Assembly (NCBI RefSeq): GCF_949298305.1
Contig: NZ_CASFWU010000019.1
Location: 1-35,614, forward strand
Source of the DNA: an uncultured Bacteroides sp.
GTDB taxonomy: Bacteria; Bacteroidota; Bacteroidia; Bacteroidales; Bacteroidaceae
Length of the DNA stretch: 35,614 nucleotides
Direction of reading: 5' to 3'
How positions within the stretch are numbered: the stretch's first letter is position 1; every line of letters starts with the position of its first letter. The notes beneath the pieces were generated by a model that saw nothing but the letters and a program-made list of their open reading frames with translations, was not told the origin of the DNA and searched no databases. The translations under genes were made by a program, and so were the position numbers. This document shows positions 16,665-23,309 of the stretch, piece after piece.

Positions 16665-16699
16665 CAAAATAAAAGGGACGCTGCATCACGCGGCATCCC
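16665..16699 (-). terminator. intrinsic terminator of the sigma/anti-sigma operon
   Basis: On the minus strand GGGATGCCGC, loop GTGAT, GCAGCGTCCC (two G-U pairs) is followed by TTTTATTTT. It lies about 140 bp after the anti-sigma stop codon. Confidence 0.65.
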
Positions 16700-16797
16700 A
16701 TTTATCTTAGTTAGTTCTTACAAGTTTTTTTGAGAGAATTGAAACTTCACAGCCTCAAATAATCATTCTAATAAAGCACACTAACTATATTCATGTT

Positions 16798-16839
16798 AAA
16801 GCAAATGAAAATGTTATTTTAAATAAAGCAAATGAAAAT
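16798..16839. repeat. 15-bp direct repeat next to the anti-sigma stop
   Basis: AAAGCAAATGAAAAT occurs at 16798-16812 and again at 16825-16839, in AT-rich DNA just beyond the anti-sigma gene. It may be simple duplication. I find no associated integrase or transposase. Confidence 0.6.
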
Positions 16840-16841
16840 TA

Positions 16842-17333
16842 CTACTTCCTGAGCTCCTGCCTATCCACCCGATGCAGACTGTCCAAAATCTGCTTTTCGT
16901 GGGACACCGCCGTTTCTTCCGAGAAAGCCACGGACGGCGCAGAAACCTGCTTGCCGATGGTGTCGGCCGCCGTTACCCCGTCCGCATCGGACTGGAACGA
17001 ATGCTGCACCACGTTGCCCAGCATGAACACCACCGCCACAACGGCGGCTGCCTTGAAGAGCGGCGCCAGACGCGCCCTCAGCGTCATGCGGCGGGCCTTG
17101 ACAACGGTCGGCTCCACTTCGGCCAGTACGCGTGCGTCGAAGTCATCGCCCAGACGTACCTCCTGCTGGGATTGCTGATATATGAACAAGTCCCTGTAAC
17201 GAAGCAGGCCGGCAGGCAGATGCCCGTCGTGCCGCACGAAGAAGTCGCGCAGTTGCGCCTCTTCCTCCAGCGAGGTCTCGCATTGCCAATAACGCTCCAA
17301 CAATCTTTCCGCTTCCTTAAAGTCCATATTCAT
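16842..17333 (-). CDS. probable anti-sigma factor, single-pass membrane protein
   Basis: The product has 163 residues. The N-terminal cytosolic part (MNMDFKEAERLLERYWQCET, then an acidic helix and RDFF-RHDG) resembles the zinc-less anti-sigma domains that pair with ECF sigma factors in Bacteroides. One hydrophobic segment at about residues 92-108 (FKAAAVVAVVFMLGNVV) would place the C-terminal 50 residues in the periplasm. No FecR domain is present. It overlaps the sigma gene by 17 bp, which indicates coupled expression. An alternative start is 17327. The signal sensed is not evident. Confidence 0.75.
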   Translation of the reverse strand: MNMDFKEAERLLERYWQCETSLEEEAQLRDFFVRHDGHLPAGLLRYRDLFIYQQSQQEVRLGDDFDARVLAEVEPTVVKARRMTLRARLAPLFKAAAVVAVVFMLGNVVQHSFQSDADGVTAADTIGKQVSAPSVAFSEETAVSHEKQILDSLHRVDRQELRK

Positions 17334-17826
17334 CTATATCTATAAACCGTTGTTTCACTTTCTGCCGCGCCCTGAAGAGGTTCACCTTCACCTGGTCTTC
17401 CGTCAGGTTCAAGAGCGCCGCAATTTCCTTATAACCCTTGCCCTCCACGTCCCGCAGCTGCATGATGAGCCGCTGTTTCTCGGGAAGCTCGTTGACCAGC
17501 CTGTGAACCAGGTTCATCCGTTCCTTGTCTACCAGCCTGTCGTAGGGGCTCGATGCGTCGGGCGTCTGCTCCATCTCTGCGGTCAGCTCCACCGTCTGCG
17601 AGTCTTTCCGCTCGCTGTGGTCTATCGCCAGGTTCCTTGCCACCGTCAGGCAGTAGGCCTCCAGCGAACCGAACTGCACCCACTCGTCGCGCTTGTTCCA
17701 CACCCGAATCAGCGTTTCCTGCACCACATCTTCCGCTTCGGCCCTGTCGTAAGTAATCCTGAGGGCCAGCCGAAAGAGCTTGTCTTTCAGCGGGAGGATG
17801 TCATTACGGAAACTGATTTCTTGCAT
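17317..17826 (-). CDS. ECF-type RNA polymerase sigma factor
   Basis: The product has 169 residues. Region 2 includes DAEDVVQETLIRVWNK-like sequence (residues about 31-45). Region 4 includes LPEKQRLIMQLRDVEGKGYKEIAALLNLTEDQVKVNLFRARQKVKQ, a helix-turn-helix for -35 recognition. There is no C-terminal extension. The overlapping downstream gene is its likely membrane-bound antagonist. No SusC/SusD pair is adjacent, so it is probably not a glycan-locus sigma factor. The regulon is unknown. Confidence 0.93.
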   Translation of the reverse strand: MQEISFRNDILPLKDKLFRLALRITYDRAEAEDVVQETLIRVWNKRDEWVQFGSLEAYCLTVARNLAIDHSERKDSQTVELTAEMEQTPDASSPYDRLVDKERMNLVHRLVNELPEKQRLIMQLRDVEGKGYKEIAALLNLTEDQVKVNLFRARQKVKQRFIDIDEYGL

Positions 17827-17848
17827 CTCTAATAAGAATGACGGTTAA

Positions 17849-17884
17849 GGGGGCGGAAAGTTACAGTCCGCCCCCACTTTTTTT
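17849..17884. terminator. hairpin between argB and the sigma gene
   Basis: GGGGGCGGA (17849-17857) and TCCGCCCCC (17867-17875) form a perfect 9-bp stem with a 9-nt loop. A T-run follows on the plus strand, and a matching A-run precedes it on the minus strand. Since argB ends at 17883 on the minus strand, it probably ends argB transcription, although the T-run favours plus-strand termination. Confidence 0.55.
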
Positions 17885-18674
17885 ATTTATTTTCCCGAAG
17901 GGCGCTCACTACGTGTGTGCCCGCTGCGGTGCCGATGGCTGCGGCCGAGGTAATGACCACTTCCGTCACGCCTGCCTCCAGAGCCTGGAAGGCGTTCTCC
18001 AGCTTGGGTATCATGCCGCCTTGGATGACGCCTTCGTCCGTCAGGCGGCGGAACTCGGCGGGGGTGATGGTGGGGATGACGCTGTCGTCGTCCGCCTCGT
18101 TGCGCAGCACGCCCTTCTTCTCGAAGCAGTAGACCAGGGTGACGTCGAACAGCCGGGCCAGCGCCTTGGCCGTCTCGCCCGCAATGGTGTCGGCGTTGGT
18201 GTTGAGCAGATGGCCCTCGCCGTCGTGGGTCAGGGGTGCCATGACGGGCACCACGCCCTTGGCTATGAGGTCGCCCAGCAGGGTGGCATTGACCTGCTTC
18301 ACGTCGCCCACGAAGCCGTAGTCCACCTCCTTGACGGGGCGTTTCACGGAGCGGATGACGTCCATGTCGGCTCCCGTCAGGCCCAGCGCGTTGACGCCGC
18401 GTGCCTGCAGGCCGGCCACGATGTTCTTGTTCACCAGGCCGCCATAGACCATGGTCACTACGCGCAGGGTCTCTGCGTCGGTGATGCGCCGTCCGTCCAC
18501 CATGCGGCTCTCGATGCCCAGGCGTTCGGCCAGCTTGGTGGCAGAGCGGCCTCCGCCATGTACCAGCACCTTGAGGCCTTCGATGGCGGCAAAGTCGTCC
18601 AGCAACTTGTGGAGGGTGGCTTCCTCCTCCACGATTTTTCCTCCTACTTTGATGAGTGTGAGTTTCTCTTTCAT
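17883..18674 (-). CDS. argB: acetylglutamate kinase family (ArgB)
   Basis: ArgB phosphorylates N-acylglutamate in arginine synthesis. The product has 263 residues and the amino-acid-kinase fold. The N-terminal KVGGKIVEE and VHGGGRSATKL bind nucleotide and substrate, NTNADTIAGETAKAL is conserved, and the C-terminal IQGGMIPKLENAFQALEAGV is a strong ArgB signature. In B. fragilis the pathway uses N-succinyl rather than N-acetyl intermediates, because its transcarbamylase is specific for N-succinylornithine, so the true substrate here may be N-succinylglutamate. It lies downstream of speA on the same strand, with a palindrome between, and the two genes act around arginine. Confidence 0.95.
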   Translation of the reverse strand: MKEKLTLIKVGGKIVEEEATLHKLLDDFAAIEGLKVLVHGGGRSATKLAERLGIESRMVDGRRITDAETLRVVTMVYGGLVNKNIVAGLQARGVNALGLTGADMDVIRSVKRPVKEVDYGFVGDVKQVNATLLGDLIAKGVVPVMAPLTHDGEGHLLNTNADTIAGETAKALARLFDVTLVYCFEKKGVLRNEADDDSVIPTITPAEFRRLTDEGVIQGGMIPKLENAFQALEAGVTEVVITSAAAIGTAAGTHVVSALRENK

Positions 18675-18693
18675 TATTCTTATCTATTAATTG

Positions 18694-18761
18694 CCACAGA
18701 GGACACAGAGGTACACAGAGCTTCTATACTTTCTCTCTGTGCCACTCCGTGTCCTCTGTGG
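18694..18761. repeat. palindromic element, CACAGAGGACACAGAG class
   Basis: The left arm (18694-18720) and right arm (18735-18761) are inverted repeats of 27 nt that match at most positions. The outer 13 bases, CCACAGAGGACAC, pair perfectly. The loop is 14 nt. It fills the speA-argB gap and would form a strong hairpin in a joint transcript, so it may act as a terminator or processing site. Confidence 0.75.
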
Positions 18762-18771
18762 TGAAAATCCT

Positions 18772-20664
18772 TTATTCCAAATAAGTATATCCGTACAGGC
18801 CCGAGCGGTAGTTGGCCAGGAATTCCTTGCCCTCATCGAGAGAGATGCGTCCTTCCTTCACCGACTGGGTTACCCATGTCTCGAGCTTGCGCACCAGCTT
18901 CTTGGGGCTGTACTGCACGTAGTCCAGCACCTCGGCCACCGTCTCGCCGTCGATGAGCTGGTCGATGGTGTAGCCCTTGCTGTTGACAGAGACATGGACG
19001 GCATTGGTGTCGCCGAAGAGGTTGTGCATGTCACCCAGGATTTCCTGATAGGCTCCCACCAGGAAGACGGCCAGGTAATAGCTCTCGTTCTCGCGCAGCG
19101 CGTGCAGGGGCAGCGTGGTGGTGTCGGGACGCGAGCTGACGAAGTTGGCAATCTTGCCGTCTGAGTCGCAGGTCATGTCCTGAAGGGTGGCTTCGCGGTC
19201 GGGCTTCTCGTCCAGGCGCTGGATGGGCATGATGGGAAACATCTGGTCGATGGCCCACGAGTCGGGCAGCGACTGGAAGAGGGAGAAGTTGCAGAAGTAC
19301 TTGTCGGCCAGCAGCTTGTTCAGCTTGCGGAACTCCTCGGGACAGTGCTTCATGTTGGTTGCAATGGTGTTTATCTCGCGGCAGATGCTCCAGTAGAGCT
19401 TCTCTATCTGTGCGCGGGTGTTCAGGTCCACGATGCCGTGGCTGAAGAGGTCGAGTGCCTCCTCGCGTATCTGCTGCGCGTCGTGCCAGGGCTCCAGCAT
19501 GGAGCGTTGGCTCAGGTTGTCCCAGATGTCGTAGAGTTCCTTCACCAGTTCGTGCGCGTCGGGGCCGGGTTCCCATTCGTCGTCCATCTGGGGCAGGGAA
19601 GCTGTCTCCAGCACCTCGAAGATGAGTACGGAGTGGTGGGCCGTCAGGCTGCGGCCCGTCTCGGTGATGATGTTGGGATGTTCGAAGCCGTGCTTGTCTG
19701 CAGCGTCGACAAAGGTGGACACCACGTCGTTGACATACTCCTGGATGGAGTAGTTGACGGAGCTTTCGCTGTTGGACGAGCGTGTGCCGTCATAGTCCAC
19801 TCCCATGCCGCCGCCCGTGTCGACGAACTCGATGTTGAAGCCCATCTTGTGCAGCTGCACGTAGAACTGCGAGGCTTCGCGCAGGGCGTTCTTGATGCGG
19901 CGTATCTTGGTAATCTGGCTGCCGATGTGGAAGTGGATGAGCTTGAGACAGTCCTTCATGTCGCGCTTCTCCAGGAAGTCCAGCGCCTCGAGCAGTTCGC
20001 TGGAGGTCAGGCCGAACTTGCTGCCGTCGCCTCCGCTTTCCTCCCACTTGCCGCTGCCGCTGGAGGCCAGCTTGATGCGGATGCCTATGTTGGGGCGTAC
20101 TTTCAGTTGTTTGGCCATCTTGGCGATGAGGTTCAGCTCGTTCAGCTTCTCCACCACCAGGAAGATGCGCTTGCCCATCTTCTGCGCCAGCAGGGCCAGT
20201 TCGATGAAGCTCTCGTCCTTGTAGCCGTTGCACACCACCAGCGAGTCGGGGTCGGTGTTGACGGCAATGACAGCGTGCAGCTCGGGCTTGGAGCCTGCCT
20301 CCAGGCCCAGGTTGAACTTCTTGCCGTGGCTGATCATCTCCTCTACCACGGGACGCATCTGGTTCACCTTGATGGGGTAGATGATGAAGTTCTCGCCTTT
20401 GTAGCCATATTCTTCGGCGGCCTTCTTGAAACAGCAGGACACCTTTTCGATGCGGTTGTCCAGAATGTCGGGGAAGCGCACCAGCATGGGGGCTGTCACA
20501 TCGCGCAGTTGCAGCTCGTCCACCAGTTCCCTCAGGTCAACGGCCACTCCGTCCTTGCGCGGTGTCACCACCACATGTCCCTTCTCGTTGATAGCAAAGT
20601 ACGAAGTGCCCCAACCCGTGATGTTGTACAGCTCTTCCGAATCTTCAATACGCCATTTTCTCAT
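18772..20664 (-). CDS. speA: biosynthetic arginine decarboxylase
   Basis: The enzyme converts arginine to agmatine, the first step of the agmatine route to putrescine and spermidine. The product has 630 residues, which is typical of bacterial SpeA. The PLP-binding lysine is in IIYPIKVNQ (K99), the glycine-rich phosphate loop is in VDTGGGMGVDYDG, and the late catalytic-cysteine motif CDSDGKI is present. There is no signal peptide, so it is cytosolic. The start MRKWRIEDSEELYNITGWGTS matches the family N-terminus, and a clear promoter lies about 50 bp upstream. Confidence 0.97.
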   Translation of the reverse strand: MRKWRIEDSEELYNITGWGTSYFAINEKGHVVVTPRKDGVAVDLRELVDELQLRDVTAPMLVRFPDILDNRIEKVSCCFKKAAEEYGYKGENFIIYPIKVNQMRPVVEEMISHGKKFNLGLEAGSKPELHAVIAVNTDPDSLVVCNGYKDESFIELALLAQKMGKRIFLVVEKLNELNLIAKMAKQLKVRPNIGIRIKLASSGSGKWEESGGDGSKFGLTSSELLEALDFLEKRDMKDCLKLIHFHIGSQITKIRRIKNALREASQFYVQLHKMGFNIEFVDTGGGMGVDYDGTRSSNSESSVNYSIQEYVNDVVSTFVDAADKHGFEHPNIITETGRSLTAHHSVLIFEVLETASLPQMDDEWEPGPDAHELVKELYDIWDNLSQRSMLEPWHDAQQIREEALDLFSHGIVDLNTRAQIEKLYWSICREINTIATNMKHCPEEFRKLNKLLADKYFCNFSLFQSLPDSWAIDQMFPIMPIQRLDEKPDREATLQDMTCDSDGKIANFVSSRPDTTTLPLHALRENESYYLAVFLVGAYQEILGDMHNLFGDTNAVHVSVNSKGYTIDQLIDGETVAEVLDYVQYSPKKLVRKLETWVTQSVKEGRISLDEGKEFLANYRSGLYGYTYLE

Positions 20665-20712
20665 TATTCTTCAGCTTGTCAGTTGTTGGTTAAGATTGAT
20701 ATTTTCAGTGGG

Positions 20713-20744
20713 CAAAAATAGTGAAAGGTGAGTGGAGAGGCAAA
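20713..20744 (-). promoter_or_regulatory. promoter of speA (Bacteroides type)
   Basis: On the minus strand TTTG (20741-20744), 20 nt and TATTTTTG (20713-20720) give a full match to the -33/-7 consensus. The leader to the speA ATG is about 45 nt. Confidence 0.8.
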
Positions 20745-20860
20745 CGAAAAACGAAGTTTTTCAGGTTGACTATCCCGAACCGCATCCTATTTTATTCAAA
20801 AACGGTGATAAATCCCATATATACCTTATTATAGGTAAAAAAACATGCGTTATCTTCCTA

Positions 20861-21388
20861 TTATATCCCCAGCAGGGTACGCAGACGGGCGACGGACTCC
20901 GTTATCTGGCTCCGGCTCTCCAGACGGCTGCCGTCGAAGCGGTAGCGGGCCTGCGCGTAGTGGGGCATCCGCCGCTCCAGCGCCTCGCCGATGAAGGCAC
21001 GCAGTTCGTCGTCCGTCTTGCCCTGCAGGATGGGACGTTGCTGCGTGGCCACCCGCAGGCGGCGGAAGAGCACGTCCGTGTCCACATCGAGGAACACTGT
21101 CTGCCCCTGCCGGTTCATGTACTCCATGTTGTCGAAGAAGCACGGCGTGCCGCCTCCGGTGGAGATGATGACGTCCTCAAACTCGCCCGCCTCGTGCAGC
21201 ATGGAGCGTTCCAGCTCGCGGAACCCGTCCTCGCCCCGTTCGGCGAAGAGCTGGGGGATGGACTTGTGGAAACGTTCCTCGATGTACCAGTCGAGGTCAA
21301 TGAAAGACACCTTCAGCTCGCGGGCAAAAGCCTTTCCCAGTGTAGTCTTTCCGGCACCCATGTAGCCGGTCAGGAATATGCGTATCAT
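20861..21388 (-). CDS. aroK: shikimate kinase
   Basis: AroK phosphorylates shikimate in the pathway to chorismate and aromatic amino acids. The product has 175 residues. The P-loop GYMGAGKTT is at 8-16, the substrate/Mg site FIDLDWYIEE lies near 29-38, the shikimate-binding arginine is in DGFRELE, the glycine motif STGGGTP is near 76-82, and the lid region RPILQGKTDDEL follows. It is a monocistronic minus-strand gene with its own -7 box at 21441. Confidence 0.95.
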   Translation of the reverse strand: MIRIFLTGYMGAGKTTLGKAFARELKVSFIDLDWYIEERFHKSIPQLFAERGEDGFRELERSMLHEAGEFEDVIISTGGGTPCFFDNMEYMNRQGQTVFLDVDTDVLFRRLRVATQQRPILQGKTDDELRAFIGEALERRMPHYAQARYRFDGSRLESRSQITESVARLRTLLGI

Positions 21389-21440
21389 ATTGCGGGTATG
21401 GTTTTGAGTTTTAAAGTTTATGAGTTCTTGAGTTGACAGG

Positions 21441-21448
21441 CAAAGGTA
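21441..21448 (-). promoter_or_regulatory. -7 box (TACCTTTG) of aroK
   Basis: TACCTTTG on the minus strand lies about 52 bp before the aroK start. A weak TTTC lies 21 nt further upstream as a possible -33 element. Confidence 0.5.
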
Positions 21449-21624
21449 AGCAATTCTTTTCGGATTCTTGAAACGGCGGTAGGGGCATCTTGGTAAAAAA
21501 ACATCCGCCCGGTTTGCCGGCCTTTGGCTTTCTGGCGGAAGGGGCCGATATCCTTGTTTGTGGCCGCATTCTGCCTGTGCGAAGAGAAAACTGTGGCCGG
21601 ATGTCGAGTTTTCGGGAGGAAAGC

Positions 21625-21655
21625 TTGCTTTTCCGGCATAAATAGCTTAATATTG
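21625..21655 (+). promoter_or_regulatory. promoter of the aquaporin gene
   Basis: TTG (21625-21627), 20 nt and TAATATTG (21648-21655) match the Bacteroides consensus at all but one -7 position. The leader is about 20 nt. Confidence 0.55.
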
Positions 21656-21680
21656 TAGTGATAACCAATCTTGTATGCTT

Positions 21681-22358
21681 ATGAAAAAGTATGTTGCAGA
21701 AATGTTGGGGACGATGGTACTCGTTCTCATGGGATGCGGAAGCGCGGTTTTTGCCGGCAGCGTGGCCGACACGGTGGGCGCCGGTGTAGGTACCATTGGA
21801 GTGGCTTTGGCCTTCGGCCTTTCGGTTGTGGCCATGGCTTATGCTATCGGGGGCATTTCAGGATGCCACATCAATCCTGCCATTACGCTGGGTGTCTTCC
21901 TTACGGGACGCATGAACGGGAAGGATGCTTCGATGTACATGCTTTTCCAGGTGATTGGGGCCATTCTCGGTTCGGCCATTCTGTATGCGCTCCTTACTAC
22001 GGGCGCTCACGCAGGGCCTACGGAGACGGGTGCCAACAGCTTTGATGCGGGCGAGGCGGTGCAGGCTTTCATTGCCGAGGCTGTGTTCACGTTTGTTTTT
22101 GTGCTGGTGGTGCTGGGTTCTACCGACTCCAAAAAGGGGGCGGGACAGCTGGCCGGCCTGGCTATCGGTCTGACGCTGGTTCTGGTGCACATCGTCTGCA
22201 TTCCCATCACGGGGACGTCGGTCAATCCCGCACGCAGTATCGGTCCGGCCCTGTTCGAGGGCGGTGTGGCCTTGTCGCAGCTGTGGCTCTTCATTGTAGC
22301 GCCTTTCGTGGGAGCTGCATTCAGTGCGATGGTGTGGAACTACCTGGGGAAGGAATAA
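21681..22358 (+). CDS. aqpZ: aquaporin (MIP family, AqpZ type)
   Basis: This is an inner-membrane water channel. The product has 225 residues and six membrane segments in two inverted halves. The two NPA half-helix motifs are HINPAITLG (about 60-68) and SVNPARSIGPAL (about 181-192). The GTSVNPARS context, with arginine in the selectivity filter, together with compact loops, favours a water-selective AqpZ over a glycerol facilitator. The start at 21681 (MKKYVAEMLG) fits the family; 21675 is an alternative. A large palindrome follows the stop. Confidence 0.95.
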   Translation: MKKYVAEMLGTMVLVLMGCGSAVFAGSVADTVGAGVGTIGVALAFGLSVVAMAYAIGGISGCHINPAITLGVFLTGRMNGKDASMYMLFQVIGAILGSAILYALLTTGAHAGPTETGANSFDAGEAVQAFIAEAVFTFVFVLVVLGSTDSKKGAGQLAGLAIGLTLVLVHIVCIPITGTSVNPARSIGPALFEGGVALSQLWLFIVAPFVGAAFSAMVWNYLGKE

Positions 22359-22370
22359 GCGCGTGAGTAC

Positions 22371-22440
22371 GTTTCAGGCACGGATTGCACAGCAGATTCC
22401 TGGGAGAATCTGTAAGAACCTGTGTAACCCGTGCCTGAAC
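22371..22440. repeat. nested palindromic element after aqpZ, GGCACGGATTACAC class
   Basis: The outer arms TTCAGGCACGGATTGCACAG (22373-22392) and CTGTGTAACCCGTGCCTGAA (22420-22439) pair at 18 of 20 positions. Inside them CAGATTC/GAATCTG (22393-22399 and 22406-22412) form a second hairpin. It starts 12 bp after the aquaporin stop and shares its core with the 1577-1648 element. It may also help end transcription. Confidence 0.75.
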
Positions 22441-22501
22441 AACGGTATCAGCCCGGCTGTACCTGTGCTTGGACGCTTGCCTTTGCCGGGGGAGGAAGAT
22501 G

Positions 22502-22720
22502 CTAAAAGTAGTCGTTGAGTGACAGGTAGAGATACTCCGTATCGTTCATGGAGGTTTCAAAGTAGATTTTGTCTTCCCTTGCCAGCCATCCGATAGCGGC
22601 GTTCAAGTCCCGGTCCGACAGGCCCGATGCTGCTTTCAGCTCTTCGTATTTCCATCGTCTGCCATCGTTCAGCAGTTCCCAGACAATGCCTGCATTGTTT
22701 CCGATAGTGCCTTTGTCCAT
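22502..22720 (-). CDS. small winged-helix protein (DUF2582 type), copy 2
   Basis: The product has 72 residues. A predicted winged helix-turn-helix carries the signature GLSDRDLNAAIGWLAREDKIYFE. It is a close paralogue of the gene just upstream (22725-22952), and the two are 4 bp apart, so they are cotranscribed. Family members are common in Bacteroidetes and are thought to bind DNA, but no target is known. The C-terminal half (TSMNDTEYLYLSLNDYF) differs most from the paralogue. Confidence 0.85.
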   Translation of the reverse strand: MDKGTIGNNAGIVWELLNDGRRWKYEELKAASGLSDRDLNAAIGWLAREDKIYFETSMNDTEYLYLSLNDYF

Positions 22721-22724
22721 AAGT

Positions 22725-22952
22725 TTATCCGATATAATAGTTCAGTTCAATATACAACACATTCCTTCTGCCCACTTTGGTTTCATCTATCGTCAGTTTG
22801 CCTTCGCGGGCCAGCCATCCGATGGCGGCGTTGATGTCCCGGTCTGACAGGCCGGTGGCTTTCTTTATTTCCTGATAGTCCCATTTGCGGTTCTCGCTTT
22901 GCAGCAGGCGCCAGATGATGCCTGCGTTCTCGCCGATGCTTTGTACATTCAT
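22725..22952 (-). CDS. small winged-helix protein (DUF2582 type), copy 1
   Basis: The product has 75 residues and begins MNVQSIGENAGIIWRLLQ. The recognition region GLSDRDINAAIGWLAREGKL is almost identical to that of the downstream copy, and the beta wing is LTIDETKVGRRNVLYIELNYY. This looks like a tandem duplication that kept the DNA-binding helix and changed the wing. The pair has its own promoter at 23063-23092. Confidence 0.87.
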   Translation of the reverse strand: MNVQSIGENAGIIWRLLQSENRKWDYQEIKKATGLSDRDINAAIGWLAREGKLTIDETKVGRRNVLYIELNYYIG

Positions 22953-23062
22953 AAGCTTAAGTTTTAATGGTTTGTTTACTGGTTAGGGGCATTTCCATGA
23001 CCCTTGCAGGATGAGTGGACCTGGATTGTCGCCGGTTCGCTTCTTTCTGCATCAATTTGTGA

Positions 23063-23092
23063 CAAAATTAGAGCTTTTTACTTATAAAACAA
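23063..23092 (-). promoter_or_regulatory. promoter of the winged-helix pair (Bacteroides type)
   Basis: On the minus strand TTG (23090-23092), 19 nt and TAATTTTG (23063-23070) match the consensus. Confidence 0.65.
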
Positions 23093-23179
23093 TCTTTCCG
23101 GGGCTTTTTTCACAGAAATGTATCATGAATGACGGTTCGGGAGGCTTCTTTCCGCCGATTTGGGGGCGGCGGGGATATG

Positions 23180-23222
23180 AAAAGCCCCGGCGGGCAGGAT
23201 TTTCCTGCCGGGCCGGGGCTCT
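23180..23222 (-). terminator. intrinsic terminator of gyrB
   Basis: A GC-rich stem of about 17 bp with one bulge (AGCCCCGGC side at 23183, GCCGGGGCT side ending at 23220) and a loop of about 4 nt is followed on the minus strand by TTTT. It lies about 90 bp after the gyrB stop. Confidence 0.75.
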
Positions 23223-23309
23223 TCGTTGTAAGATGCGGGTTGGCAATTGTGGCGGACGGCATCGGGTTTTCTTTCCAATATTGGCGTCTTGCCGTCCTGC
23301 CGTTATTTC

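Larger units (their letters stand above)
16283..16841. other. 559-bp gene-free region between convergent genes
   Basis: From left to right the region holds the intrinsic terminator of the DUF2807 gene, a 14-nt block shared with the array A region (16460-16473), 22-bp array B, the sigma/anti-sigma terminator and a 15-bp direct repeat in AT-rich DNA. I see no convincing gene. Confidence 0.65.
22953..23309. other. gene-free stretch between gyrB and the winged-helix pair
   Basis: The stretch holds the gyrB terminator (23180-23222) and the promoter of the winged-helix operon (23063-23092), with a leader of about 100 nt. I see no small gene. Confidence 0.6.

Noticed and set aside
16798..16839. Attachment site of an integrated element
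   Set aside because: The 15-bp direct repeats are only 12 bp apart, with no integrase and no foreign-looking genes between them.
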